Shown here: positions 1-12,457 of the stretch, piece after piece
Layout of the letters: each line of letters begins with the position of its first letter
How positions within the stretch are numbered: position 1 is the stretch's first letter
Source of the DNA: Agaricus subrufescens
Taxonomy: Eukaryota; Basidiomycota; Agaricomycetes; Agaricales; Agaricaceae
Reading direction: 5' to 3'
Length of the DNA: 64,000 bases
Assembly: GCA_029945375.1 (NCBI GenBank)
Contig: CM057064.1
Coordinates: forward strand, 1,550,001-1,614,000
Program-made: the position numbers and the translations under genes
Notes under the pieces: model-generated
What the model was told of the DNA's origin: nothing
The model's input: the letters and a program-made list of their open reading frames with translations, nothing else
Database searches by the model: none

Positions 1-1
1 A

Positions 2-2157
2 CAGAAGTATACCAGAGAGTATCTCTTTGAGAAATTCAGAAGTGATTATATCCAGCAGCAGCAGCAGCAGCAGCCGAGACCTTCCTCACGCCATTCTACC
101 CACCCGACTCCCCATACACATCCACACTCCCATCCCCTCCCCCACCCTCACTCTCATTCACCCCATGCCATCTCCCACCTAACACATCCCCACCCCCTCG
201 GACACATGCCGGGTCTTGCATCACACTCGGCTAGACCCATTCTTGCCATAGATACGCAGCCTCCCCCACAACACCCGTCTCAGGGCCCTCATCACCCTCA
301 ACCACACTCGTCAATCGGACGTCATACCCAGCAAATCCCGATCCCAGCCTCGTCAAGAGATTTGATGAGTGCAGTTGATGGGAGGACTCCAGGATCAAGT
401 ACTGGTACACGCTCGGCGGGTCTTGGTTCTAGTGCCGTTGCGGCGCCAGGCGATTCCCCTGTTGCCTCGGGGAGTGGGAGGTCAGGTCCCAGCCGTACGT
501 TTGTTGGTGATATATTTGATGGAAACCCAGAGAAGCTGATTTTTTGATTGTCGTTTAGGCCCTGGACAGCTCAATCCTGCCAACAAAACTCGGTCGAAAA
601 AAATCAACGTCGCATGTAATTTCTGTCGATGTAAGGATTCTCTCACCCCTCTCTCCTGTGAATTACTTAAAATTAATCCTTTTTTTATCTCCAGCACGGA
701 AGTTAAAATGTGATGGCGGTAGGCCCGCCTGTGGCCAATGCCTCAAGAGATCCAATCCTTGTGATTACGCACCCCAAAACAAACGTAGGAACACTCTTAG
801 GCAAGCACGCAGGAGTGACATCACCCCTTCACGGCCAGGTGATGATGATGATGACAACTCAACTGGAGGGGATTACAATCGGGGAGAGAGCGGCAATGAA
901 GATGGTAGGTCAGAGGTATCACTGTCGCCTGAGGTGCACGCTCTTCCTCTGACATCCGCGGGTTCCGTGTCTGCGCCCATTTCACGGCGAAGTTCCAATC
1001 TGGACAAGAGGGAACGAGAAGCCGGCTATGTGACCCATCATTCTTTACCCCCCATCCTCGGGAGGGACGAACTTACTGTCCCTTCACGAGCCCCACCACC
1101 ACATCAGCACCAACCCCATCCTCCTCTCCATCACCATTCGGATAGAGACCCTCATCCTCGGCATCTCCGAGAACGCGACCCCCCTTTACCTTCATCACAT
1201 CAGAATCCTTTACCCCTGCCCTCTCAATTGCCGCCTCATGGTGGAAGTAGCGGTGGGAGGCCTTTTTTCCCGGACAATGAGCTGCCACATATTGCAACAC
1301 TATCCTTGCCCGATCGATCATCTCCGTCAACCCCCGGGCCAATGTCTGCGCCTTCGTTGCCACCTATTAGACCGGCATCGGAGCATCAAGCTGCACTCAG
1401 AAAGAGGGCAGCGACGGTGCCCGGAAAAACAGGTAGTGGGAGGGGATCGGGCACTGGCCCAAAAGTTGTGGCATGTAACTCATGCCGGGGTATGTATACA
1501 GCTTCGCCCTCTATCCACCGAGATCCGAGTACTCATGTCCCATTTCATTTAGCCCGCAAGACCAAATGTGATGGTGCTCATCCTGCTTGTGCAAGTTGTG
1601 CACGTCGACAAGTACCGTGTCTATACGTGCACGATGTGAATGGCAACGCAAGCAGGGATCCCTCGTCCAATGCCGCCTCTTCTTTAAAAAAGCGTCGCGC
1701 ATCTGCTGCACAGCAGCACCAGCGTCAACAATTACAACCTTCGTCACGCCAAGGTGGATATCCTCCATCGACAAAAGAGGATGATGATTCTCCTCGCTCT
1801 CTATCACCGCCTTCGTCACGAATGCTTATGACTCCCTCGACGGCCAGCACAGGCCCAACAGGAGGTGTCGACCTTTTAGATAGACGTCCGGGTCTTCACC
1901 GCTCGTACCAGTCCTTTCATAGCACAAGTGATGATGGTTTAGACGATAGGGATGATAGAATATCGGACTCGAGAGAAAGTTTGAGAGGGGAGAGAGACGG
2001 TCGAGATGTAGAGATGGATTTGAAAAGACCGCTACCTATGGAACATCTGGATCGGGACGTGGAAATGCGGTCACCGCATGATGATATTGATATGAGAGCA
2101 GTGAAGAAGATGAGGATGGAAGAAGGGAGGACCGTTGCGCCTGCTGGTATACCCTGA
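2..2157 (+). CDS. Transcription factor with two Zn2Cys6 clusters (5' partial)
   Basis: Exons 2-494, 559-630, 695-1489 and 1553-2157 join in frame to 654 visible residues; the frame is open to the left edge, so the true start lies outside the window. Two fungal binuclear zinc clusters are visible. The first, near visible residue 184, reads C-x2-C-x6-C-x6-C-x2-C-x6-C (starts ACNFCRSRKLKCDG). The second, near residue 449, has the same spacing (ACNSCRARKTKCDGAHPAC). Such clusters bind CGG-type DNA half-sites as nuclear regulators. The rest is low complexity: seven glutamines from CAG codons, His/Pro-rich stretches and an acidic Arg/Asp-rich C-terminus. I see no fungal-specific middle homology domain in the visible part. 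One cluster is usual for the family; two are unusual. Each cluster is interrupted by a phase-1 intron directly after C-x2-C-R. Target genes cannot be inferred. Confidence 0.85.
53..73 (+). repeat. (CAG)7 trinucleotide tract
   Basis: Seven perfect CAG codons inside the transcription factor's first visible exon encode a polyglutamine run. A tract of this kind may vary in length between strains. Confidence 0.9.
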
Positions 2158-3564
2158 AGAAATTTGTTTATTCTTTTCTTCTCACTTTACAAGTTTTGTT
2201 TCATTTGGGTATTTTCCCTTATGTTGCAGGTGTGCGGTCGACTCCTGATTCCCCCTTCTTCCTCTCACTCACCTTGTGCTTTTTGTTGTTGTATGCTTCC
2301 CCTGAGCTCTTGTAGTGCTCTCTTCTACTTATTTCTTCTAACCTCAACATTTGTATCATATTTTGATATGGTCTGCGCTTTTTTTTTTTATCTTGTCACG
2401 TTTCAAAGGCTCAACTTGCTTTCTTTCCTCTTTCCTCTTCCCTCTTTTTTTCATCGCCCTAGTATCCCTTCCCCCGGCGCGAAGCAATGTGCTGCAGGTG
2501 GTTCAAGCGCTCGCATCCCGTTTCATGACATTTCCAGCTTCATCTTACCAAATAGGTCCTTCACTCTTTTTCTTTTTACTTCTCGCCGCTACAAACGTTC
2601 AAACCACTTTTCATCTGATCCTTGGGATACATTGGGTCATGAGATAACGATCTTCTCGTAAAGTGACGTCTCTCTTTGTCTTCACGTTTTCTTTATTCTT
2701 CTCCTTTGAAGTGTGATCTGTGATTCAGGCTCAAACCAAAATTCCTTTTCTTCTTCTTCAGTGTGTTCTTATTTTTTTTTTTTTTGTGCAATATATCAAA
2801 AGGACTATAGCTGTATTTTTTTTCTTTTCTTTTTTCTTTTCTTTTCTTTTTTGTTTTTGCGCTTTTGAAGAGAGGTTCATTGTTTTGTTTGTTTGTTTTT
2901 TTTCCGCGTCTTTCCTGTTACCTCTATCCTGATAGAGTTTCGGGCGCTTAAGCGCCTGAACAGATGGTCTCAATCTAAAAGTCAAACGATGATTCTAGGT
3001 GGTGTGCCTCGCGGCAGTAGCGGGTCAGTGCGAATGATTTTCCCAGAGCAGTGTGAACCTTTTTTGAATGATGGGGTCCCTGAGGATTGATGCGTGATCT
3101 ATATTGTAACTCCTTTTCCCATCCTCTAAGTACACTTGTATTGGATCCTGTCTGTGGACCTCTTCGGGTGGGCTTGACGTGATCTTTTCTTGTATTATAT
3201 TGCAAAGATACCCGGAACTGAGTCTTTGTGAGTGTTTTTGGGATAGGCTGATTGGCGGCGGTTTTTTAGGTTTAACATATTGCATAGCGACGACCGTAAC
3301 CACTCCTTTTACGGGTCGCGCTCTAGACTTCGCTTCGCCCTCTTCGACAACACGCTCTGCGGAGTCGGTGTAGTCCGTACTCTTGCTGTTACCGGCTCCG
3401 CGTAAATCTTTCTCGCCCCCGCGCCCACCCTGTTGGACGCATAGCCCCTGCGGTTACTGCTGTTTTATTCTTCCCTCCTCCCCTAGTAACTTGTCCATAT
3501 CTCCCTCCGAACGCGTATCCCGACCAAAAAACAAGCTTGAACACCGTGCGCTCTTCGATCAAAG
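2158..3564. other. Intergenic, pyrimidine-rich; no gene supported
   Basis: About 1.4 kb between the zinc-cluster factor and the septin gene. Much of 2160-2930 is T/C-rich, with a 14-T run near 2772-2785 and TTTTCT repeats, as in a long 3' UTR. Open frames here are low-complexity translations of that bias. A perfect palindrome lies at 2943-2956. The last ~200 bases are probably the septin promoter and 5' UTR. Confidence 0.6.
2943..2956. repeat. 14-bp perfect palindrome
   Basis: GGCGCTTAAGCGCC is its own reverse complement. It could bind a dimeric protein or fold as a hairpin in the upstream 3' UTR; no function can be assigned. Confidence 0.5.
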
Positions 3565-5995
3565 ATGTTCTCCTTTAGGCGCAAACCCAGAAAACCCGAA
3601 GAAACCTCCCCAATACGGACTTCTCCTTCTCTACCAGACCTCAAGACTGTGCAAGGGTCGATTCCCTGGCCAGAAGATCTGGTAGACGTGGCTGCTATAC
3701 GGAAGTTTGATGCGGAGGATGAAAGTACTTCTGTGATGGCCACTACTACAGAGGAGTCCGGTGGTGCAGGTGCAGGTGCAGATGGGAGACCCAGCGTCGC
3801 AAGCAACAGTAGAGCTCAAGGTGCGACTCGAATATCATTTTCACAGGGCCGAGACCCTGTTATGTTTCATAAACCTTTCATTCGTCCTACTACCGTACCG
3901 ACTCCTGGTTCTTCTTCTACTGTAGGGGCAGTAGATGCGGATGATAGCAAAGCACCGATCTCATCGTTTTATATGGCTATGGCGACACCTGCTGAAGCGC
4001 TTGATCAAATGAGAAAGAAGAGGTATGAGAAGAAGGCGAAGAGTGAAAATTCGGTTGGGTCGAAGATTGGGTTGCGGAGAGGGAAAGTATCGCCGGCGTT
4101 TAATATCATGGTTTGTGGTTTTTTCTTTGGGTTTAGTGGGATGGGGGCTGAAGTTTAAGTAGGTTGCTGGGAGTAAAGGTACTGGGAAATCGTCACTTTT
4201 GCGATTGTTGCTTCAAACAGCGGATATTTCTCCGACTGCAACAAAGGAACAACGTATGGCTCTGGATAAGGTTTTAGATGATTTGACCAAACCTACGAAT
4301 GCGATCCAACGCGCTTCGATTGAAATCTCCGAGTCAAGATTTGACAGAATCCTTCTTTCTGTGATAGACACGCCGGGACTTGAATTTCAAGAGGGACGAG
4401 AATTGAAGTTGGAGAGACAGGTTAACGCGATTCTCAAGCATGTTGATGCTCAATATGCGGATACCATGAGTGAAGTGAGCGTGTGCGCATTTTTCGTTTT
4501 TAAAGTTGGACCTGAACCCTATGCTTTTGTGTTAGGAATCCAAAATCATTCGTCAACAAAAAGGCGACCAACATGTTCATCTGTAAGCGCATAATTGAAC
4601 GGTGGCCGTTTTTTGCTGTTTACTTATGCCGAAAATTGTAGTTGTATCTATATGATTGATCCAGCATCAATTACTTCTGAAACAAAACGCGCTGCCCAAA
4701 TGGGTTCGGGCCCAACCAAGACGCGTTCGGAGACCACGATTTCACATCCACCTGAGCTCGTGCCTGATACGTGTTCTGGTGACGAATCAGATGAAGATGA
4801 AGATGAGGGGCCTTTGACGATGGCACCGGCAGAAATCAAAGTCATTCGCCGAATTTCTAATAGGTCCAATGTCCTTCCTGTTATTGCCCGTGCGGACTCG
4901 TTGACTGATGAAATGCTGGAGGCTGTTAAGGAAGCTGGTAAGCCACTTTAGGAGAAACCTTTCTTAGCCAGGCGTGGGTCTGATCGTTATCTGTGTACAC
5001 AGTACGGAGGGGAATGGCAGATGCTGGCATTGATTTTGGTGTGTTCGGTCACGCCAAGCCTGCTGAGGAAACAAGGGCGAGCAAGAGGAGCGCGAAATTC
5101 GCCAGTGGAATGACCAACGGTTCGGTGAACGGGCATGTTGGAAATGGAAGCAGTATTCTTATAAATGAGGATGTTCTTGAGGAAGAAGAAGAGGAGGGTA
5201 ATGATGAAGAGGAAGAAAGGACATCGCGACCTGTTATCAAACTTCGCCCCTCTCGGCATCGTGCGCTTTCTCGATCTCGTTCACGTCGTCGAGACCTATC
5301 CAGAGTTGCTGAAGATGACAGACGACCGGTCAGCCCAGATGCCACTGATCTCGATAGTGTTGCCAATGTCCGCTTCTCTGCTCACGCGATTGCGAAAGAC
5401 GACATCGGTTCCTTGCTACCGTTTGCTCTGATCACTCCGGAGAACAAAAAGCATAAGCGCACTAAGGCCGCGTCTGGTGTAGATAGTCCGCTCACACCCG
5501 ATGCTACTGTTCCACAAAGCTTTGCGTCGACCGAGGATGGACATCATGATGATCAAACAGGGAATGTTGTATCCCCAGTTTCTTCTGTTCAAGGTGATGC
5601 TGCGATGTCGAAACAACTCTTCCTACAGGGCCCGCCCACAGACATGAAAGGAGAGTTCGTACGTAAGTTTAGGTGGGGAACGGTTGACGTTCTTGATCCT
5701 AAGCATTGCGATTTCGCGGCGATGAGAACTGCAATTCTGTCAACTCATCTGAGGGTAGGTTTCGAGCCTGATCGCGAGGTGTTGTCAATTGGAAATCTAA
5801 CGCTATGAGTTTGCAGGTTCTCAAAGTACATACCCGGGAGGTGCTGTATGAAAAATATCGTACCGAAAAGTTGCTCGCGAAGCGCGCCACCCGAAACATA
5901 TCTGACGCGGACAGACTCAAACTTCTGGAAGGTACATACTTCTTATGTCCTTTTTCCATCACCTCGCTTACTGTTAAGAAGGCCTTGGACTCTGA
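3565..5995 (+). CDS. Divergent septin GTPase
   Basis: Exons 3565-4110, 4163-4474, 4536-4582, 4642-4937, 5003-5754, 5817-5931 and 5979-5995 give 694 aa. The first exon is a Ser/Pro-rich extension. Exon 2 opens with the P-loop GSKGTGKS (about 185-192), then DTPG (about 251), and ARAD near 384 replaces the usual AKAD. Near residue 620 is the septin unique element (RKFRWGTVDV, then HCDF), followed by LKVHTREVLYEKYR, a typical septin ending. Septins assemble into filaments at septa and the cell cortex. This copy is long for the family: it has an acidic run of Glu codons and an Arg/Ser-rich insert between G4 and the unique element, and it lacks a long C-terminal coiled coil. The last 17-nt exon is the least certain; without that splice the frame would stop at 6041. 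Confidence 0.85.
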
Positions 5996-6346
5996 CCCAA
6001 AAAAATACAGTCTTTATATCCCCTGCTCCGTCTTGGCTTAACATTATTCCATATTTGTTCTCTATCTACGTATATTTTGTTTATCCTTCATATGCTCCAT
6101 ACCCAGCGACAGTTTTTCTGTATCTTTCTGGCTGCTCCATCTTGTCGTCCTTATGTGCTTTTTGTTACATTAACCCGCGTCATTCGTTACCCGGTTTCCT
6201 ATATCCTTATTTCCTTGGCTTTTCTAGTGTTTTGTCTAATGCTCTCCGGGCAAATACAACAGTACGATTGTGATTGAAAACACCAAAGGAATTCGAAAGC
6301 AGATGAAATGTGACTATGATACAAACCGTGTCAATATAAAAAAAGC

Positions 6347-7487
6347 TCAGAAGTCTTTTTTCCTCAACATCTCGATAGTTTCCTCGTCTAGGCCATCCAA
6401 GCGGTGAAGAAGGTAATCCACCTGAATAGGAGAGTCAGATATGGACGTATGGAAGAGTTGAATGAAACATTTACCTCGACTTCTTTCGTTAGAGGAATGA
6501 TATAGCTTTCATAAAGATCCACAACGCCATCAATGTCTATTTTTCCGTTATTGAGTTTCCTGAGGCCATTAGTGCCATTGGTCTTTGGTGTCGGATCGCT
6601 ATCTGCAGCAATGTCCGGAGAATAAGTTTCAACCTTCTTCTGCAGTCTGATGAGAAGTTTCATCTCGACTTCGGGTTTCGTTATCAGAGCCTCCAGTGCT
6701 TCACGATCGCGTGACTGGATGTGCGGGATAAAGGCCGCTGGATCGTGGATGAACTTGGACTCGGAGACGAATTTCCCTACGATTAGATCTCAGAAAACAG
6801 AGTTTAGGGGGATAGGTTGAACGTGAAGCTCACCATAGTGCACACGCTTGCTGATAGCTTGTAGTACTTCGACATCTATGGTCGCAGCACTGCCGTAGTT
6901 ACCGTCATCTTCGAATTCATCGTCACCAACGATACCACTCTTGCGCTTTCTGGCCGCTAGAGCTAGCGTTGATCTTCGCGTGATCCTTGGAACAATAGCC
7001 CTAGTATAAAAAGAAAGGATGGAAGGGTTCGCGTTGACTCTGTTGGGATAGAGTATCTCAGGAAAAGACAGAGGTGGGAGGACCGGTTTTGGAAGTTCGC
7101 AGAGTGGAGTGAATGGGCATTCATCTGGGCTGGGATTGGTTCTTGGGGTTAGGACATGGAGCTCTCATGAGCAAGGTGATTGGTTGACAAACCTAGTGTA
7201 TCTGCGGGCCTTAGCTAGAGTATGAGTCAGTCAGTATACCAGCGCTCAATGTATGGTAGAAACAAACCATGGAAAATCTCGGTCTCCCTCAAAAACCAGT
7301 CAAGCCAACTACCATCGAAGCCTTGTTCCGCCAATTCTTTGAAGGCACCCCGTTGGTATATCCGAGGATTGTGTGCGAATTGGGCTCGTTCAATGAGGGA
7401 GAATATGATCGTATCCTCCAAGCGGGTGAGGACCGACCGTATGCGGTCGAGCGAGAGGGGATCGCCAGTCATAAAATTTTGAGACAT
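6347..7487 (-). CDS. ARO7: Chorismate mutase (AroQ, eukaryotic)
   Basis: Five exons on the minus strand, 7268-7487, 7193-7214, 6834-7129, 6475-6776 and 6347-6421, give 304 aa; yeast Aro7 has 256. The enzyme converts chorismate to prephenate, the branch step to Phe and Tyr, and is cytosolic. The N-terminus ([19 protein letters not shown]) matches the family and carries the first active-site arginine (Arg17). The segment [15 protein letters not shown] holds the Arg and Lys matching yeast Arg157 and Lys168, and [12 protein letters not shown] carries the glutamate matching Glu246. Exon 2 is only 22 nt and encodes AKARRYT. A charged insert (RKRKSG, EFEDDG) lengthens the loop before the catalytic Arg/Lys helix. 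The first ATG in frame gives a start just like the yeast protein, so I chose it. Confidence 0.93.
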
Positions 7488-8713
7488 AGTTATGCAGTTG
7501 GTTATATATCCGGGGTAGAGGCAGTGCGTCCAAGAGGTTGGTGCTTGGGCCGTGGAGAGTTTTCAGACCTGCCGGGTAGAGGGTGCTACGCTTGAAATTC
7601 TTGTGTGAGTTTGAGATTACCTACCAACCCGGAGTACGGTCAGCCGCAATCAGGGTCACTTCGTTGAATGGTCCAGTTGGAAAAAACTGGAAGAGATGGA
7701 AGTTGGGTTTCGGAAATGAACGGTGGATGATAAGTAGCGAGAAATGCGCACATGATCTCAATAGAATGGACATCTCCTCCGCACTTGTTACAACTCTACA
7801 GCCAACTAATCCTTGTCGTCTAAACTTACATTCCGCTTCGCAGCCAGCAGGGCTCATCTAACCTCTGGCGTACGTACGTGAAGCGTGGTTTCTAGCCCAA
7901 GTACTCCTCGCTGGACCCTGGTATCTGTCAAACTAGACTTGAGGTCGAGTTAACGACAAACGTTAAACAGCCACTCGTAATCGATCCCAGCAAGCAAGCT
8001 TGGAGCAGATCAACCGGGGGGTAACGTTCGACCATTACACGAAGAGCTAGCGCAATTCACATCAGAGCAGCACTGAGGTTATAGCCTCACTAGTAAAAAT
8101 GCCTTCAAACAAAAAGTTGGGTCTCATGACCCGGAAAGCCCTGGGATCGGAACACACGTACACTCTGGGGCCGCTGCTGATATCCGAATTCGCCCCGTCT
8201 AAGGAGATATATACGCTTATTTGCAATCTACATGTGGCTTATCAGCGCGTCTTGCCACTACCGCCACTACTGAATACTATGACATTGGGAACAGAGTGCG
8301 TCACATTCTTTCACAATTTAATAGACATTCAACGATTACCGCTTAACAGCGAGACTATTAAGCGGATAAGATTGACCGTGTAAAACAGATACTTGTTTAC
8401 ACGGCGGACAAACAGTTGTCAAATGGAGGTAGCGGGTTTGATGTCAAGTGGTACAATACTGATGCGTCAAATCAGGAGTCAATTACCTCATCTGGCACGC
8501 TTCACAAGTCGGGTGATATGAATGGGCCAATGTACGGGCCTTATGGCTGTTACAAGGACTTCCAGATACGAGACAGGCACTGATACCTGTTGTCTTTCAT
8601 ATACTAACTCCAGGAAAGTCTAGTAAGTGGTCTAATATATGCTAGGAGGATCCACGTCACACCTGTGACATGGCGCATCAACGGTTGCCGACGATCTGAC
8701 AAACCGCTTGACA

Positions 8714-8798
8714 TTAAACCCCTTATCTCCATTTGACAGCTAATTGTCCGTGTTATCTCTGCCGGCCGCCATCGCATCCACGGTTTAAGCCCCTTACC
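8714..8798 (+). promoter_or_regulatory. Direct repeats TTAA(A/G)CCCCTTA upstream of THI4
   Basis: TTAAACCCCTTATC at 8714-8727 and TTAAGCCCCTTACC at 8785-8798 differ at two positions and lie about 380-470 bases before the THI4 start. Repetition upstream of a thiamine-repressible type of gene makes a regulator site possible; this is inference only. Confidence 0.35.
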
Positions 8799-8802
8799 CC
8801 AT

Positions 8803-8825
8803 GCCGACGTATTTCAAACGTCGGC
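8803..8825 (+). promoter_or_regulatory. Inverted repeat upstream of THI4
   Basis: GCCGACGT (8803-8810) and ACGTCGGC (8818-8825) are perfect 8-bp arms around a 7-base spacer. It may be a dimeric operator. It does not resemble the TPP riboswitch core. Confidence 0.35.
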
Positions 8826-9120
8826 GCGCACGGAAATATCCAGTGCACTATCGAATGAGGAGCGCGCAAGTCTTGTATTTGATGTGGAATAACTGATTTT
8901 CCTTTATCGATAGTAGCTCGTGCCTATAACCAACGTTTTCTGTGATATTTCGGGTAATAGAAGTTGAAGTAACTGGGGGGAAAGAAATTCCAGATAGAAT
9001 TTACGACCTCGCAAAAGGCACTGAAACAAGGGCCTTTTGCTTTCTCTGATATCATCGAATACAACAGCGATCATGGGGTCTCAGAGGGCACCCTCTTATC
9101 TCATCGGTGCTCTAGGAGCG

Positions 9121-9127
9121 TATATAA
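9121..9127 (+). promoter_or_regulatory. TATA box of THI4
   Basis: TATATAA lies 60 bases before the THI4 ATG, followed by a C/T-rich leader, as expected for a strongly expressed, inducible fungal gene. Confidence 0.55.
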
Positions 9128-9180
9128 TTCGAATCTCTCACCCCTTCTCTATCACCCCTTTTTCCCTCTGAAAATCACTC

Positions 9181-10358
<1,178 letters not shown>

Positions 10359-10732
10359 AGCGAGCAGAGATTCAAGAGATCTGAACGTGTAACATTAACC
10401 AGTAAATGGGTATGTATAAAAAACCGTCGAATCAACTCGTAAAATATCATGATCAAAAATTCCATGTCCTTGGTTTTGTGTCAGAAGATATCGAATGGGA
10501 TACAGAAACTAAATACGCAAGGCAGGCTGGTGCACAACGCGCAGTCCCCGTAGTTTTCATAAGAACCAAGCGATACACAGTATTGAGTATTACCGAAAGC
10601 TTAATATACGACATCTATCTATATGAGGTGGGGTAGTATGTATACACAATAAACCAACCAATCTACAGTTCAACAAATGCGAGGTTGCACGAAAGGAGGA
10701 TACCAGCCGGATATCACACAAGCTTCGAGGCC
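10359..10732. other. Intergenic 3' region between convergent genes
   Basis: AT-rich 3' flank of THI4 and of the hypothetical gene on the minus strand. A 76-codon frame at 10406-10636 has no recognisable motif and is not called. Confidence 0.5.
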
Positions 10733-11767
10733 TCATTCGGCCTCAGATGGCTGTTGATTAAGCATAGGCAAGGCAAGGTAAGTCAAAGCTGAGTACCCCG
10801 TGAACGCCAATTCAGTGACTGCATTCCACATACTTGATATAGACGTCAAGTGGTACTCGTCAACAGAAACGGCGTCCAAGGAGGTAAGCCCCTGTCGTAC
10901 GGTGTTTTGACCGCTATCATCGGCGACAGTGGTAAAGAACTTTTCTACTCCGTGAGCCGCCATGGGTGTCGCTGTCCCCTCATGGACATCGAGTTCCACA
11001 TCTAGGACATTTTGCGCAGGAAACAACACAGGGCTCTTCGAATCGAGTAAGATGAGAAGATCCAGGGTTGGATCATCTACACCGAGTAGGGACGAGAAAA
11101 AGGATAAAAACGGAATGGGATATTGAGGCGTGCGACGATACGTTGGTGATCTCCGTTCTGAGAGCATCGATGGTTCTGCTGGCACTCGTATGAGCGGGTG
11201 GCGGAAATTTGATTTGGAACGGAGAAGAGTATTCGTATCCGAAGCACTCTGCTGAGAGTTATGCAAAGTTTCCGCGTCCGACCGAATTGCATTTTGGGGG
11301 CCAGATGGGCGCGAGCAGGGTCCATCAAGGTTCTGATCTCGGCCCTCTCTCCGTGATTTCAGGGACGGTGGGAGAGAGCTGAGGGGCGGACTAGAGACAC
11401 TAAACCTGAACGGAGGATCTATCTCTGGTGTGCAGAATGGGCTGAATCCTTCAGACCCAAGTTCGGATATAGAGATTTCAGAGAAGGAGGCGGTGCTTGA
11501 GTACGAGATAGCGGATTTTTGGGTTGGGCTGGCTGGCGCCGACTCCGGGTCTGGAAAGATATAGGATGACTTGGTGGTCCGGTCCCAATCATACTCCGAT
11601 AGGTTTTGGGAATGGAAGGGCGTTTGTATGGGAGGTGCACGACGGCGTGGCGCGGTATAGTAGGCAGCCATTTTGTGTCCGGGGTGGTTGGAGGAAAGAC
11701 GATTGAATGACGACTCGGACGGCGAGCCTTCCATATTGGCCTCACGTGTTCCGAATCCACGGTCCAT
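10733..11767 (-). CDS. Hypothetical protein, intronless
   Basis: A single uninterrupted frame of 344 codons from an ATG at 11767. I do not recognise a family. The N-terminal ~200 residues are Ser/Pro-rich and look disordered. The C-terminal ~130 residues look folded: SFFSSLLGVDDPTLDLLILL is hydrophobic, and the end (AVTELAFTGYSALTYLALP) could be an amphipathic helix or a weak membrane segment. Lack of introns in such an intron-rich genome is notable but not proof against coding. The length, composition change and clean ATG support a real gene. Confidence 0.6.
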   Translation of the reverse strand: MDRGFGTREANMEGSPSESSFNRLSSNHPGHKMAAYYTAPRRRAPPIQTPFHSQNLSEYDWDRTTKSSYIFPDPESAPASPTQKSAISYSSTASFSEISISELGSEGFSPFCTPEIDPPFRFSVSSPPLSSLPPSLKSRREGRDQNLDGPCSRPSGPQNAIRSDAETLHNSQQSASDTNTLLRSKSNFRHPLIRVPAEPSMLSERRSPTYRRTPQYPIPFLSFFSSLLGVDDPTLDLLILLDSKSPVLFPAQNVLDVELDVHEGTATPMAAHGVEKFFTTVADDSGQNTVRQGLTSLDAVSVDEYHLTSISSMWNAVTELAFTGYSALTYLALPMLNQQPSEAE

Positions 11768-12457
11768 GGACCATCTACCGATCTTAATCTCCCTCTCTTC
11801 CGTCTATCTCTGATCTGAATCCTGGCCAACTCACAGATCGTACTCGCCACAATATAGCATCTTCTTCGCCAACAGGTTGCATTTACGTCAATAGGTAAAC
11901 GGCCCCTTAGATACTAATTGTTATTGACAGGTTATTGACTCCTAAGTTTCATTCTATCCGGGTCCGCTTTTTCGAAGAGTGCTCTATTCTCGGATATTGT
12001 TTATCCTTCAGGACTTTCTGTAAGCCCCGATTGTTGATCGGACTTGACCGTATCATACTACAAACGTTCGTCTCCGGGACGTACTGCTTCAGCTGGTTCT
12101 CCAAACTGTGGTCGCGGTCTCTTTGGGAGCCGTATAATCATTCGATTAATATCCATCATCCTCAAGATGATTGCCGTAGAACTGCTATGATGGGTCCACT
12201 CACGATTGGCTGGCTTGCCGGGGGAACCAATCAATAGTAAATATAGTCGCTTTCGTGATATACTCTTCCTCGTTTGCGTGTGGTAAAACAGTTGAAGGCC
12301 AATAAACCCCGGAGCGATTTGCAGGAATCAGTCAAGGTAAAAGGATATCAGAAAGCCCAATCAAAGTCAAGACACGCAAGGGGTAACTAATATACCACAA
12401 TTGCGATCAATCGCTTTCTTATTGAGAAGCCGTATCTCAAAAAAATATGCAGAATAA
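11768..12457. other. Intergenic; no gene supported
   Basis: About 690 bases holding the probable promoter of the hypothetical minus-strand gene and the 3' flank of the acyl-CoA dehydrogenase. A 100-codon frame at 11935-12237 has no recognisable feature. Confidence 0.5.

Larger units (their letters stand above)
7488..9180. other. Intergenic: divergent promoters of ARO7 and THI4
   Basis: About 1.7 kb with no recognisable gene. Short frames, such as one of 94 codons at 8099-8383, show no motif, no convincing intron structure and no family resemblance. The THI4-proximal 500 bases contain two near-identical direct repeats, a hairpin and a TATA box, listed separately. Confidence 0.6.

Noticed and set aside
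2164..2932. Several open frames rich in Phe, Leu and Ser after the zinc-cluster gene
   Set aside because: They translate T/C-rich 3' flank sequence; low complexity, no motif, no splice logic.
8099..8383. 94-codon frame between ARO7 and THI4
   Set aside because: No motif, no family resemblance, no nearby exons; expected by chance in 1.7 kb.
8560..9180. TPP riboswitch before THI4
   Set aside because: I looked for the conserved CUGAGA and the CUGAU...GCGUAGGGA-type core in the leader and first intron. GTCTCAGAGG at about 9078 is only a chance partial match; the paired elements are absent.
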